NCBI RefSeq assembly: GCF_023277925.1
Contig: NZ_CP063832.1
Coordinates: forward strand, 2,141,001-2,205,000
Source: Pseudomonas entomophila
GTDB taxonomy: Bacteria > Pseudomonadota > Gammaproteobacteria > Pseudomonadales > Pseudomonadaceae
Direction of reading: 5' to 3'
Length of the DNA stretch: 64,000 nucleotides
Within the stretch, counting starts at the first letter, position 1, and each line of letters begins with the position of its first letter. The notes under the pieces are model-generated. The model ran no database searches. It had not been told where the DNA came from and saw only the letters and a program-made list of their open reading frames with translations. Shown one piece after another: positions 8,901 to 17,882 of this stretch. Both the position numbers and the translations under genes were made by a program.

Positions 8901-11900
8901 CTGCTCGAGCCCATCCCAGGCCAGGCTGGTGCGCAGGATGTCGTGACGCGCGATGACCTGTTCCAGCGCCTGGCTGAACGCCAGCAGCTCGGCGTGGCCG
9001 GTGAAGGCGAACAACGCGTGCTGCTGGTAGGGGTCGCGGGCGTCGGTGAAGTGGTGATAGAGCAGGCCTTCCTGCAAGGGCGCCAACGGGTAGATCTCCT
9101 GCACATTGGCAGCGCCCCCGGGGATCGCCGCGACAATGCGCTCGATATCGGCCTGACCAAGCTCGGCCAAGGCCAGCATGCCGGGCGTGATCCGCGCACA
9201 GTCCGTCGGCACGCGATTGCCCGGCACCGCCGCCACCGGCATGCCACTGACCGAGGCGGCCAGGCTGGCCAGGGTCGGCTGGCCGAACAGCACCTGCACA
9301 TCGGCGTGCATCCCCGCCTGGCGCATGCGCTCGATCAACTGGACGGCCACCAGCGAATGGCCGCCCAGCTCGAAAAAGTGGTCCTGTCGCCCGACCTGTT
9401 CGACATGCAGCAGTTCGGCCCACAGGGCCGCCAGGCGTTGCTCGACATCGCCTTGCGGCGGTTCGTGGGCGCGGCGCAGCGCGGCGTGCACGTCCGGTGC
9501 CGGCAAGGCACGACGGTCAAGCTTGCCATTGGCGGTCAGGGGCCACACCGGCACCGCCATGTAGGCCGTCGGCAGCAGCGCGGTCGGCAGGCGACCACGC
9601 AAGTGCTCATGCAACTGAAGAGGCGCCACGTCCCGCTCGGCGATGTACCAGGCGACCAACTGGCCGTCACGCAGCAGCACCACACCTTCGCGCACCGCCT
9701 CGTGGGTCGCCAGTGCCGCCTCGATCTCGCCCAGTTCCACCCGCACGCCACGGATCTTCACCTGGTCATCGTTGCGCCCCAGGTACTCGAGGGTGCCATC
9801 GGCCAGCCAGCGCACCAGGTCGCCCGTGCGGTACAGCCGGGCGCCGGGGCGTTGGTCGAAGGGGTCGTCGATGAAGCGTTCGGCAGTCATTTCGGGGCGG
9901 TTCAGGTAGCCCCGGGCAACGCCCAGGCCACCGATGTACAGCTCGCCGGCAGCCCCGACAGGCAGCGGGCGGCGCCGCTCATCGAGCACATGCAACTGCG
10001 TGTTGGCGATCGGTCTGCCGATATGCAGCGCCCCGCCCGCCTGAACCTCGCCGGAAGTCGCCACCACGGTGGCCTCGGTGGGGCCATAGTTGTTGATCAC
10101 CTGGTAGCCGCGCTCGCGGGCCAGCCGGCGCAGGCGATCACCACCGACCAGCAAGGTGCGCAGTGTCGGATGGGCCTGCCCCTGGGCGAAGGCATGCTCG
10201 GCCACCGGCGTGGGCAGGAAGCTCACCTGCAGCGGTTGCTCGCGCCACCAGCGCAGCAAGGCGTCGATGTCCTCGCCGCCTTCGCGCACGGGGGCCAAGT
10301 GCAGCGTCGCGCCGGCGCACAGGGCCGGCCAGACCTCCCAGGCCATGGCGTCGAATCCGAAACCCGCCAGGCTGGAGGCGTGGCTGCCGGCGTGCAGGTC
10401 GAAGGTGGCGCAATGCCAGTCGACCAGGTTGGCCAGCATGCGGTGCTCGACCATCACCCCCTTCGGTTGGCCGGTGGAGCCTGAGGTGTAGATCACGTAC
10501 ACCAGGTTATCCGCGGCCAGCCCCTGCACCTGGGGATTGGTGGCCGGCTCGGGCTCGCTGCCTGGAAGGTCGAGTTCGATGATCGGCAGCGTGTGCCCGG
10601 CAAAGCGCTCGCGCAGGCTGGGTTGGGTCAGCAGCACCTGGGGGGCGCAGTCCTGCAGCAGGTAGTCCAGCCGCTCGCGGGGGTGCGTCGGGTCGATGGG
10701 CACATAAGCCGCGCCGGCCTTGAGCACCGCCAACAAGCCCACCACGGTGTCCAGGCCACGACGCGCCGCCACCGCCACCCGCTGTTCCGGCTTGACGCCC
10801 AGCTCGATCAAGCGCCGCGTCAACGCATTGGCGCGCTGGTTCAACTGCCCGTAGCTCAGGCCATGGCCTTCCTGCAGGAGCGCCGTGGCGTGCGGGCGCA
10901 AGGCCGCCTGCGCCTCGATGCGCCGGTGGATCAATGGCTCGCCCTGGCCAGCGGTAGCGGTGGCATTCCATTTGCCTAGTTGCTCGCGCTCGCGGTCAAT
11001 CAGCAGTTCAAACGCGTCGACCCGAAGTCGCGGCGTCTCCAGCCCCTGGTCCAACACCTTTAGCACCCGACCGGTCAGCGCCTCGACCTCGTCGGGCGCC
11101 AGCCAGCCCAGGTTGTGCACCAGGTGCAGCCAGGCCTTGCCATTGTGGCGGTTGCTGCGCAGGTAGATGGACAGCGGCGTTGGCTCGTGGCCGTTGCTGA
11201 CCTTGACGGTATGGGTGGGCAAGGCACCGTAGAACAGGTCATTGCCCTCCTCCTCGTATGACACCGTCACCTCGAACAACTGCGCGCGCGCCTCGCGCGA
11301 CAGGCCCAGGCCGCGATTAAGCTCGGTCATCGGCAAGCGCTGGTGGCGCAGGTCGCGCTTGAGGGTGCCGGCGATGGCCTGCACCAGGTCGGCAAACGCA
11401 AGCGTGCGGCCGAAGTCCATGCGCAACGCGCTGACCTGGGCGAACAACCCCAGCGTCGCCTTGTGCAAGGCAGTGCCCCGATTGCGCACGGGCAGGCCGA
11501 CCACCCACTCGTCACGCTGGCCGCCGCAGCAGAAGCACACGTGCAACGCCGCCAGCAACACATGCAGGGGCGATGCCTGCAGCCGCGCGGCCAACTGCTG
11601 CATGCGCGCCAGCAGGTCAGGGTCGAAGCTGCGCTGCAGTGCCTGGCTGGGCGTAGCCGCCCGCACCGGGCCACGCTCGCGCGGGCGCAACAGCACATCC
11701 GGCAACTGCCGATACCGGTCGAGCCAGTAGTCGCCATCGCGCTGATGTCGCGGCGAAGCCTGGTAGGCCTGGTCTTGCTCGATGAATGCCACGTAGGACG
11801 GCGCCGTAGGTGGCAACGGCGCGCCTTGCTCCAGCAAGCCGTAGAATTGCCCCAGCTGATGGAAGAACTGCTCGAACCCCCAGCCGTCGAGGATCAGGTG

Positions 11901-12320
11901 ATGGGCCTGGGCCGCAAGCAGGTGTCGTCGCCCGCCCAGGCTAATCAAGGCGACACGCAGCAGCGGGCCATCGCCCAGGCTGAATGGCTGCTGCAATTGT
12001 TGCTGGATCAGGGCATGGGCCGCGCCAGTTGGATCGGGCTGGCCGGTCAGGTCGTGCTCGGCCAGCGCGACGTGCAGGCCCGTCACGAAGCGCTGGCGTG
12101 GCAAGCCGTCATCGCTTGGCGTGGACACCAGCACGGTGCGTAGCGCGTCATGCACGGCCACCAGGTGAGTCAGGGCCCGCTGCAAGCGCTCGCGGTCGAC
12201 CGCGCCATCCAGTTCGACATAACCACCGATGTTATAGAGCGGCGAGTCACCGTGGCCGAGCTGGTCCAGCCAGATGTCGCGCTGCGCGCAGGTCAAGGGG
12301 AAAGTGTCGGCGGCGAACAT
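5982..12320 (-). CDS. Two-module nonribosomal peptide synthetase (C-A-T-C-A-T)
   Basis: This 2112-residue synthetase has C1 (about 1-440; HHLILDG at 140-146), A1 (about 465-940; YTSGSTGQPKG at 611), T1 (GGHSL, Ser 989), C2 (about 1076-1505; HHLVNDA at 1202), A2 (about 1525-2000; YTSGSTGTPKG at 1663) and T2 (Ser 2054). By alignment to GrsA I read the A1 code as D-A-W-F-L-G-N-V-V-K, the classic leucine code. I read A2 as D-G-W-K-F-G-V-V-D-K, which resembles Gln/Glu codes but is not one I recognise. C2 keeps the catalytic His and Asp but has Ala for Gly. There is no epimerase, thioesterase or reductase domain. An N-terminal C domain implies an acylated start or an upstream donor. The product is unknown. 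Confidence 0.95.
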   Translation of the reverse strand: MFAADTFPLTCAQRDIWLDQLGHGDSPLYNIGGYVELDGAVDRERLQRALTHLVAVHDALRTVLVSTPSDDGLPRQRFVTGLHVALAEHDLTGQPDPTGAAHALIQQQLQQPFSLGDGPLLRVALISLGGRRHLLAAQAHHLILDGWGFEQFFHQLGQFYGLLEQGAPLPPTAPSYVAFIEQDQAYQASPRHQRDGDYWLDRYRQLPDVLLRPRERGPVRAATPSQALQRSFDPDLLARMQQLAARLQASPLHVLLAALHVCFCCGGQRDEWVVGLPVRNRGTALHKATLGLFAQVSALRMDFGRTLAFADLVQAIAGTLKRDLRHQRLPMTELNRGLGLSREARAQLFEVTVSYEEEGNDLFYGALPTHTVKVSNGHEPTPLSIYLRSNRHNGKAWLHLVHNLGWLAPDEVEALTGRVLKVLDQGLETPRLRVDAFELLIDREREQLGKWNATATAGQGEPLIHRRIEAQAALRPHATALLQEGHGLSYGQLNQRANALTRRLIELGVKPEQRVAVAARRGLDTVVGLLAVLKAGAAYVPIDPTHPRERLDYLLQDCAPQVLLTQPSLRERFAGHTLPIIELDLPGSEPEPATNPQVQGLAADNLVYVIYTSGSTGQPKGVMVEHRMLANLVDWHCATFDLHAGSHASSLAGFGFDAMAWEVWPALCAGATLHLAPVREGGEDIDALLRWWREQPLQVSFLPTPVAEHAFAQGQAHPTLRTLLVGGDRLRRLARERGYQVINNYGPTEATVVATSGEVQAGGALHIGRPIANTQLHVLDERRRPLPVGAAGELYIGGLGVARGYLNRPEMTAERFIDDPFDQRPGARLYRTGDLVRWLADGTLEYLGRNDDQVKIRGVRVELGEIEAALATHEAVREGVVLLRDGQLVAWYIAERDVAPLQLHEHLRGRLPTALLPTAYMAVPVWPLTANGKLDRRALPAPDVHAALRRAHEPPQGDVEQRLAALWAELLHVEQVGRQDHFFELGGHSLVAVQLIERMRQAGMHADVQVLFGQPTLASLAASVSGMPVAAVPGNRVPTDCARITPGMLALAELGQADIERIVAAIPGGAANVQEIYPLAPLQEGLLYHHFTDARDPYQQHALFAFTGHAELLAFSQALEQVIARHDILRTSLAWDGLEQPQQVVWRQARLPLTVLEPGQGDAVALLRGRETTLDLRQAPMLALAAVEDRANGRWLGMLHFHHLVNDAVSVQVLLAELEALMTGQGHALGAPVAYRNYVAVSRAPERQAGHERFFKALLAGVEAPAKLAGMGEALDTQVLESAAMAVPEPLAKALRRLGRAHDVGLGSLFHLAWALVLGALGGRDEVVFGSVLLGRTMAGEGADRALGMFVNSLPVRVMMKGLDVGGALQATHAQLAALLGHEDAPRVLAQRCSGLPAGVALFDCLLNYRHGPAPDARKLPGVTLVDASEVHSHALVLTVDDAGDDIQLNVRAPHELGAQRVLGHVACALRQLAEALQSDPGRALASLSTLPEDERQQLLSTLNATATPLDPAHVHWPALFAAQVRRTPHAVALQSEEAQLSYRELDAQANRLAHHLIGLGVKPDSRVAVCIERGVHLIVALLGVLKAGGAYVPLDPGYPDERLRYMLADSAPLAVLVHGATRGLFEPSPTLVDLDQDNWQAHSEQAPGVGQLSGEHLAYVMYTSGSTGTPKGVMVEHRGLCNLMHWGSTLCPPQADGALLQRAPFSFDGSVWELFWPLCAGLRLVLARPDGHRDPAYLVQLIQARRVTTVKFVPALLHAFLEAPHVEGCTSLTDVFCGGGELTLALVRRLRERLPQARLHNVYGPTEATVDSTAWTLEPHQPLPEQAPPIGRPIGNTRLYVLDPHDRPVPLGCIGELHIGGIGVARGYLGLPELQAARFIASPFVAGDRLYRTGDLVRYRANGDLEFLGRNDFQVKLNGLRIELGEIEALLAAHPALGQAVALVRDERLVAYAACREGHAAPALEALRSYLLARLPAYMVPSAYVILEQLPLSPNGKIDRQALPTPGPEAVISRTYQAPRDDLEQALAQIWTEVLKIEQVGRDDNFFELGGHSLLAVNLVARMRQAGLHTDARMLFSQPTLAGLAAHTRREDTQVLIPKTTIPGLGGRRRL

Positions 12321-12746
12321 GGGCTTGGATCGTCCTTGGAACAGAGTGATTGCGCGGATTCAAACACCCCCCTATCCCCCTGTATGGCCCCCGAAACCCG
12401 GACATCGACGGCGGAAAAACGCTCAGCCGGAGTGCGCTGAATTTCCTGTAGGACATTGACTACACCCCTATAACGCCCCTGACCTACTCGTCACTCCTGC
12501 TGCCGCGAACGGAAGCAAAATGGCTGCTTTCTGATGCCAATCACCTGACAAGCTGACACGCCAGACAAAAACCGCCTCTCCCAAGGCCCAGTATTTCAGT
12601 CGGGTTAGCTGGCATTTTCTGTCCCCGGTTTCCACTACAGACGCGCATTCGGCGGCTGCGATTCAATAGCCCCCACTCCCGAAACACAGAGAGGACTCGG
12701 TCGCAAGACCCGCCCGCCGCGACACCCGATCAAGGAAGACAACACC
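12321..12746. other. Divergent promoter region between NRPS and LuxR genes
   Basis: No coding sequence was found in these 426 bases. The region carries the divergent promoters of the NRPS and regulator genes. Visible elements are the palindrome TCCTGTAGGA at 12444-12453 and two nearby CCCCTAT repeats (about 12368-12374 and 12465-12471), possible binding sites for the neighbouring LuxR-type regulator. No Fur-box-like sequence was seen, which argues against an iron-regulated siderophore. Confidence 0.4.
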
Positions 12747-13526
12747 ATGAAGCTGACTGACAGCCTCGAACACCGTCATGACCCGCACCTGTACCTGCAA
12801 CTGGGTGAACTGATTGCCAGCACCGGCGATGAGCATTTCGCCGAACAGATGCTCCTGCTGGTCAGCAACCAGGTGCCAATCCATCGGCTCGACCTCAGCG
12901 AATGGACCCTCGAGAACGACCCGGCCAGCATCAGCCGGATCAAGGTGCTGGGCAGCGCCGGCCTGCACCATGACCTGCCTATCCAGGAACACCTGCGTCA
13001 TCCACTGCTGCAGAGCATCCTGTGCATGCAGGACCCGCTGCTGATCCAGATCAACGCCCAGGCCAGTGCCCGGCACCCCCGGCGCAACGCCCACCAGTGC
13101 AACTTGGTGTCCTGCAATGGCGACCGCCGCTGGGTCATCTGCTTCCAGCGCCTGCCGAGCCAGCGCGGCTTTTCCCTGAGCGAACTGTCGTTGCTCAAGA
13201 GCCTGTCGGACACCTTGCTGCCACTGGTCGAGCACCACGCGCACCTGCTCCAGCAAGCCTGCCTGCGTCGGCCCAGTGTGGAGGCGCCGGATGAAGCCAG
13301 CTCTTTGCGTCATGTATTCGGCGAGCGCCTGAACCAGGAGGCGGTCCGCCTGTCCACGCGCGAGCAGGAAGTCTGCATCGGCCTGCTGACCGGTGGCACC
13401 GTGCCGCAGATGGCCCAGCGCCTGAATGTGAAGAACAGTTCCGTGGAAACCTACCTCAAGCGCGCCACGGCCAAACTGGGGGTCAGCGGCCGCCACGGCC
13501 TGGCCCGCTGGATGGCAGGTGCCTGA
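12747..13526 (+). CDS. LuxR-type transcriptional regulator of the NRPS cluster
   Basis: This 259-residue protein has a C-terminal GerE/LuxR helix-turn-helix (about residues 205-259): [16 protein letters not shown], then [22 protein letters not shown] and TAKLGVSGR. The N-terminal 200 residues do not show the acyl-homoserine-lactone pocket tryptophans or tyrosines of quorum-sensing LuxR proteins, so it is probably an orphan LuxR-like regulator. It is divergent from the NRPS and only 16 bp ahead of an outer-membrane efflux gene, which fits a pathway regulator. AAGGAAG precedes the ATG. Confidence 0.85.
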   Translation: MKLTDSLEHRHDPHLYLQLGELIASTGDEHFAEQMLLLVSNQVPIHRLDLSEWTLENDPASISRIKVLGSAGLHHDLPIQEHLRHPLLQSILCMQDPLLIQINAQASARHPRRNAHQCNLVSCNGDRRWVICFQRLPSQRGFSLSELSLLKSLSDTLLPLVEHHAHLLQQACLRRPSVEAPDEASSLRHVFGERLNQEAVRLSTREQEVCIGLLTGGTVPQMAQRLNVKNSSVETYLKRATAKLGVSGRHGLARWMAGA

Positions 13527-13542
13527 CCCCAGGAAGCCCTGC

Positions 13543-14973
13543 ATGCCCCGATTGCTCCTGCCCCTGCTGGCCACCGTGTTGGCCGGCTGCACCCTCACCC
13601 CGGACTACCAGCGCCCAAGCTCGCCCAGCGCCGACCACTACCCCAGTGGTGTCGCCTACCGCGGGGGGCCGCCAGCCTCGACGCTGCCGCGGGAATGGCA
13701 GGCCGTGTTCCATGACCCGGTACTGCGCCAATTGCTCGACACCGCCATGGCCAACAACCGCGACCTGCGGGTGGCCACACTCAACGTCGAAGGCTACCGC
13801 GCCCAGTACCGCATCCAGCGCGCCGAGCTACTGCCCAAGGTCGCCGCCAACGCCCAAGGCCAGCGCCAATACCTACCTCGCAGCAGGACCGGGAGCCAAG
13901 GCATGATCAGCAGCCAGCAGTCGGCGACGCTGGGCATCAGCGCCTACGAGCTGGACCTGTTCGGCCGCTTGCGCAGCCTCAGCGCCCAAGCGCTGCTGAC
14001 CTACCTGGCCAGCGACGAGGGCCGGCGCAGCGCCGAGCTCAGCCTGGTCACCAGCGTGGCCAGCGCCTACCTGAGCTGGCGCGCCGACCAGGAGCTGCTG
14101 GCGCTGTCCACCCAGACGCTGCAAGCCGACGAACAGAGCCTGCGCCTCACTCAACGCCAACGCCGCACCGGCACCCTCTCGGCCCTCGACGCGATCCAGG
14201 CCACCACCCGCGTCGACAGCTCCCGCGCCGCCGTGGCCCGCTACACCCGCCTGGCCGCCCAGGACCTGAACCAGCTCAACCGCCTGGTCGGTGCCGAGGT
14301 CAGCGCCAGCCTGCCGGCGCTGCCCCTGGCAGACGATCAGATCGCCCGGGTACCGGCAGGGCTGCCGGCAGACCTGCTGCAACGTCGCCCGGACATCCGT
14401 GAGGCGGAGTACCAGTTGCGGGCTGCCAACGCCAATATCGGCGCGGCGCGCGCGGCGTTCTTCCCCAGCATCACTCTCACCGCCAACGCCGGCACCAGCA
14501 GCCGCCAGCTGGCCGACCTGTTCGACGCCGGCTCCGGCACCTGGCTGTTCCAGCCGCAGATCAACCTGCCGTTGTTCAATGCCGGCAGCCTGCGCGCCAG
14601 CCTCGACTACGCCAAGGTGCAGAAGAACATCCAGGTGGCGCGCTATGAAAAGTCGATCCAGAGCGCCTTCCAGGAGGTCGCCGATGGCCTGGCCGCCCGC
14701 GCCACCTTTCAACGCCAACTGCAGGCCCAGCGCGACCTGGTGGCGGCCAGCCAGCGCTACCACGACCTGGCCGAGCATCGCTACCGCACCGGCATCGACA
14801 GCAGCCTGACCTTCCTCGACGCCCAGCGTTCGCTGTTCAACGCCCAGGAGGGCCTGATCAACGATCGCCTGGCGCAGTTGCTGGCAGAGGTGAAGCTGTT
14901 CGCCGCCCTGGGTGGCGGCTGGGAGCAAACGCCTGGGCTGGCCTACCAGCGCTCGCCGGCCCGGCCGAAGTAG
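13543..14973 (+). CDS. NodT-family outer-membrane efflux lipoprotein
   Basis: A 476-residue OprM/TolC-type channel. It begins with a lipoprotein signal peptide ending LAGC (about residues 1-16), followed by two repeated OEP domains with [14 protein letters not shown] ([13 protein letters not shown]) and [10 protein letters not shown] motifs and the typical C-terminal [15 protein letters not shown]. It forms the outer-membrane duct of a tripartite pump. No inner-membrane pump or adaptor gene is adjacent, so it must borrow one from elsewhere. It follows the LuxR gene by 16 bp (AGGAAG before ATG) and may export the NRPS product. Its 3' end overlaps the convergent AraC gene by 31 bp. Confidence 0.92.
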   Translation: MPRLLLPLLATVLAGCTLTPDYQRPSSPSADHYPSGVAYRGGPPASTLPREWQAVFHDPVLRQLLDTAMANNRDLRVATLNVEGYRAQYRIQRAELLPKVAANAQGQRQYLPRSRTGSQGMISSQQSATLGISAYELDLFGRLRSLSAQALLTYLASDEGRRSAELSLVTSVASAYLSWRADQELLALSTQTLQADEQSLRLTQRQRRTGTLSALDAIQATTRVDSSRAAVARYTRLAAQDLNQLNRLVGAEVSASLPALPLADDQIARVPAGLPADLLQRRPDIREAEYQLRAANANIGAARAAFFPSITLTANAGTSSRQLADLFDAGSGTWLFQPQINLPLFNAGSLRASLDYAKVQKNIQVARYEKSIQSAFQEVADGLAARATFQRQLQAQRDLVAASQRYHDLAEHRYRTGIDSSLTFLDAQRSLFNAQEGLINDRLAQLLAEVKLFAALGGGWEQTPGLAYQRSPARPK

Positions 14974-15776
14974 ACCGAGGGCGACACCCCCAGCGTGCGG
15001 CGGAACATGGCGCTGAACGCGCTGGGGCTGTCGTAGCCCAGGTCCAGCGCCACCGCCAGCACCGAACGCCCGGCCGCCAGGGCATCGAGGCTGGCCAGCA
15101 GGCGCATGCGCCGCAGCCACTGCACCAGGCTCAGCCCCGTTTCGCGCTGGAACGCGCGGGTCAGGGTGCGTGGGTTGAGCCCGCAGTGGGCGGCGGCACG
15201 GGCCAGGCTCCAGTCCTCTTCCGGTGCCTGGCGCAGGGCCTCGCTCAGGGCTTGCAACACGGCCGAGCGAGGGCTGGGCACATGCAGGGCGAACACCGGC
15301 AACACACGGATCTCGTCGAGGATCAACTGCAGGATCCGCGCGTCACGGCCCTGGGGCGCAGGCTCGGGGGCGATGTCCATGGCGCGGATGATCAGCTCGC
15401 GCAACAACGGCGAAATCTCGATCACCTGGCACTGGCCAGGTAGATCCGGGCGCGCACCAGGGTCGATGAACAAGGTGCGCATGCGCACCACACCGGACAT
15501 CCGCAACTCATGCTCGGTGGCCGCCGGCACCCATACCCCGCGCCCGGGCGGCACCACCCAACTGCCCTCGCGGGCATTGACCGTGACCACGCCGCTGATG
15601 GCATGGATCAGCTGCGCACGGTCGTGGCAGTGCGGGGCGATGTGCTCGCCGTGACGGTAGTTCTCGGCGAGGGGCAGGATGAGCGGGCGGGTCACCGGTG
15701 CGGTCCACTGGAATCGAACGGGTAATACTGGCGCAGCGCGCCGGCCTGGGCAACGCCCGCCTACACAGCGATACAT
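14943..15776 (-). CDS. AraC-family regulator with cupin sensor
   Basis: A 277-residue AraC regulator. The N-terminal cupin domain (about residues 25-110) carries [27 protein letters not shown] and EHELRMSG. The C-terminal pair of helix-turn-helices (about 180-277) includes [19 protein letters not shown] and [18 protein letters not shown]. The start is uncertain. I use ATG 15776, which has a weak ribosome site; a GTG about 29 codons inside is an alternative. It is divergent from the membrane gene at 15880, its likely target. Confidence 0.85.
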   Translation of the reverse strand: MYRCVGGRCPGRRAAPVLPVRFQWTAPVTRPLILPLAENYRHGEHIAPHCHDRAQLIHAISGVVTVNAREGSWVVPPGRGVWVPAATEHELRMSGVVRMRTLFIDPGARPDLPGQCQVIEISPLLRELIIRAMDIAPEPAPQGRDARILQLILDEIRVLPVFALHVPSPRSAVLQALSEALRQAPEEDWSLARAAAHCGLNPRTLTRAFQRETGLSLVQWLRRMRLLASLDALAAGRSVLAVALDLGYDSPSAFSAMFRRTLGVSPSVYFGRAGERW

Positions 15777-15879
15777 AAACCCGGTCTGCTCGACACACTG
15801 CCGATACCCGCCCCCCACACACTCCCCGCCACTGGAACACGAAGGCTGCCTGCCCTCGCCACACACCGGGGACCCTCTG

Positions 15880-16503
15880 ATGAAAGCCCTGCCCTCTGGC
15901 TGGAAGCTGTTCGCCGCCCTCGCGGCCCTGACCCTGCTGCTGACCGCCACGGTGCTGCTCGCCCACCCGCAGGGGGCCGAAGGCCTGCGCAGCGGCATCC
16001 GCGCCACCGCCCGCAGCTCGTTCGTGTTGTTCCTGCTGACCTTCCTGGCCTCGTCGCTGGCCGTGCTGCTGCCCGGCGCCGCAAGCCGGCGCCTGCTGCG
16101 CGAGCGCCGCTACCTGGGCCTGGCCTTCGCCTTCTCACACACGGTGCACGGGGTGCTGATCTACCTGTACGCCCGGCAGTACCCCGAGCTGTTCTGGGCG
16201 GGACGCACGGCATTGGCCAACCTCCCCGGCTCACTGGGCTACCTGTTCATCCTGTTGCTGGCCCTCACCTCGTTCAAGGCCCCCACGCGCCTGCTTGGCC
16301 CACGCCTGTGGAAAGGCCTGCATGCCACCGGGTCGTGGGTGCTGGCCGGGATGTTCTGCCTGACGTTCTACACACGAATCCCGATGGGGGGCTGGTACCC
16401 ACTGGCCTTCGCCCTGATGTTCGCCGCCATCGCCCTCAAGCTGGTCGCCAAGCAGGTGATTCGCCTGCGCCGCGCCACACCGTCACTGTCACTGTCCCAT
16501 TGA
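15880..16503 (+). CDS. Membrane protein with ferric-reductase-like transmembrane helices
   Basis: This 207-residue inner-membrane protein has about six hydrophobic helices. Histidines lie inside or at the edge of helices (AFSHTVHGVLIYLYAR and GLHATGSWVLAG), a pattern of heme-binding ferric-reductase-like or YedZ-like membrane domains. No flavin or NAD domain is attached, so electrons would have to come from a partner. It is 15 bp upstream of a DoxX gene and probably co-transcribed with it. The function assignment is by motif layout only. Confidence 0.6.
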   Translation: MKALPSGWKLFAALAALTLLLTATVLLAHPQGAEGLRSGIRATARSSFVLFLLTFLASSLAVLLPGAASRRLLRERRYLGLAFAFSHTVHGVLIYLYARQYPELFWAGRTALANLPGSLGYLFILLLALTSFKAPTRLLGPRLWKGLHATGSWVLAGMFCLTFYTRIPMGGWYPLAFALMFAAIALKLVAKQVIRLRRATPSLSLSH

Positions 16504-16518
16504 TCCCAGGAGCCGCTC

Positions 16519-17019
16519 ATGCCGACCGCTACCCTCATTCGCCCGTTCACCGTCCTCGACCGCTTTGGCAACTGGGGCGCCGATTTGCCGCTGCGACTGT
16601 TCCTGGCCTGGGAGTTCTTCGAATCGGGGCTGGAGAAATTCAACGGCACGAACTGGTTCGCCGACCTGCAGGCCAGCTTCCCCTTCCCCTTCAACCTGCT
16701 GCCAGCCGAGTTGAACTGGCAGTTGTCGATGTGGGCCGAGCTGATCTGCCCATTGCTGTTGCTGCTGGGGCTTGGCACGCGCCTGGCCGCCACGGTACTG
16801 ATGGCGGTGACAGTGGTGGCGATCGCCGCTGTGCACTGGCCGGCCGAATGGTCGGGCCTGGCGGAGTTGGCGCAGGGCTATGCAATCACCGACCAGGGGC
16901 ATGGCAACTACAAGCTGCCGCTGATCTACCTGGTGGCGTTGTTGCCGTTGCTGTTGAAAGGCGCTGGGCGGTTGAGCCTGGACCAGTGGCTGTGGCGGGC
17001 TTCAGGTGCCAGAGGGTAG
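16519..17019 (+). CDS. DoxX-family membrane protein
   Basis: A 166-residue protein with four transmembrane segments and the DoxX pattern [16 protein letters not shown] near the start, then [20 protein letters not shown]. Some DoxX proteins (HvfX/HvfD group) are found with copper-binding RiPP operons. This one is about 17 kb from the hvfABC operon in the same window, so a link is possible but not shown. An AGGAG site precedes the ATG at good spacing, and the gene is tightly linked to the preceding membrane gene. Confidence 0.85.
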   Translation: MPTATLIRPFTVLDRFGNWGADLPLRLFLAWEFFESGLEKFNGTNWFADLQASFPFPFNLLPAELNWQLSMWAELICPLLLLLGLGTRLAATVLMAVTVVAIAAVHWPAEWSGLAELAQGYAITDQGHGNYKLPLIYLVALLPLLLKGAGRLSLDQWLWRASGARG

Positions 17020-17040
17020 CTTGCAGCGCGCTTGAGATCG

Positions 17041-17060
17041 AGCGCCGCGCGGGCGGCGCT
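17041..17060. terminator. GC-rich hairpin between DoxX and LysE genes
   Basis: A perfect 8-bp stem (AGCGCCGC-GCGG-GCGGCGCT) lies 21 bp after the DoxX stop and is followed by TTGG rather than a T-tract. It resembles the hairpin at 2521. It probably ends transcription between two convergent units, but its strength is uncertain. Confidence 0.45.
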
Positions 17061-17154
17061 TGGCCTCACCGGCGCTGCAAGGGTAGCGCCGGGCAGAGGG
17101 GGGCCCTGACGTGGTCACGCCCCCTGCGCCCAAAGCCCCTGAAAGGGATGCACC

Positions 17155-17763
17155 TCAACGCAATTGCCCGACCACCAACCCCAGCGCAATCGCGATCATC
17201 ACCCCCCCCGACAACCGCCCCACCACCCGCGCCGCCGCCGGCCGGGTGCGCAGCACCGCCTTGGCGCCATACCCGACCATCAGGTAGATCACCAGCGAGC
17301 TGCACAGGTGCACCAGCCCCAGCAGCAGGATCTGCGCCGGCACCGGCCAGCTCGACTGCGGGTCGGTGAACTGCGGCAGCAGCGCCAGGAACAACAGGAA
17401 CACCTTGGGGTTCATCCCGCTCACGCAGAAGCCCTTGAACGCCCAGCGTGACCCGGAGTCGCCCGCCCCATCCTCACCCGCCTGGGGCACCGACGGGCTG
17501 AGCAGCAGGTTGCCGCCCAGCCACAGCAAGTAGGTGCAGCCGGCCAGCGTCAGCAGGGTCAACGCCAGCGGGTGCCCGGCGATCAGGCTGCCGACCCCGG
17601 CCGCCACCACCAGGGTCGCGAGGAAGTGCCCCGACAACATCCCCACCACCGCCGGCAGCACCCAACGCCCGCGCATGCCGGCAGAGATGGCATAGGCCCA
17701 GTCCGCGCCGGGGCTGATCACGAACAGGAACGACACGGCCCAGAACGCCGCCAATACACTCAT
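17155..17763 (-). CDS. LysE/RhtB-family amino-acid exporter
   Basis: This 202-residue protein has six predicted helices and the family N-terminal signature with SPGADWAYAISAGMRGR (about residues 18-35), then GCTYLLWLGGNLL and the typical SGMNPKVFLLFLALLPQF (about 115-135). It exports an amino acid or derivative at the inner membrane. It is divergent from an Lrp/AsnC gene, a common pairing in which the regulator senses the exported amino acid. I chose ATG 17763 rather than longer upstream frames because the family starts a few residues before this point. Confidence 0.9.
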   Translation of the reverse strand: MSVLAAFWAVSFLFVISPGADWAYAISAGMRGRWVLPAVVGMLSGHFLATLVVAAGVGSLIAGHPLALTLLTLAGCTYLLWLGGNLLLSPSVPQAGEDGAGDSGSRWAFKGFCVSGMNPKVFLLFLALLPQFTDPQSSWPVPAQILLLGLVHLCSSLVIYLMVGYGAKAVLRTRPAAARVVGRLSGGVMIAIALGLVVGQLR

Positions 17764-17882
17764 GGCCACTTGGAATCTTCCTTTCACACAGGTTTCGTTG
17801 AAAGAAAGATTACGGATATCGTACGGGAATTTTCTTTCGTATATTCCCCACATCACCCTGAAACCTGGAAGATTCTTCCTCC
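17764..17882. promoter_or_regulatory. Divergent promoter with nested inverted repeats (likely Lrp-type operator)
   Basis: Three pairs of arms share nearly the same centre (about 17819-17828). They are GGAATCTTCC 17772-17781 with GGAAGATTCT 17867-17876, CAGGTTTC 17789-17796 with GAAACCTG 17860-17867, and GAAAGAAA 17800-17807 with TTTCTTTC 17831-17838. Lrp/AsnC octamers bind several phased sites and wrap DNA, so a spread-out symmetric operator fits autoregulation and control of the exporter. Confidence 0.6.

Noticed and set aside
12321..12746. Siderophore (Fur-controlled) nature of the NRPS cluster
   Set aside because: No Fur-box-like sequence, TonB receptor, or siderophore tailoring gene was found near the cluster.
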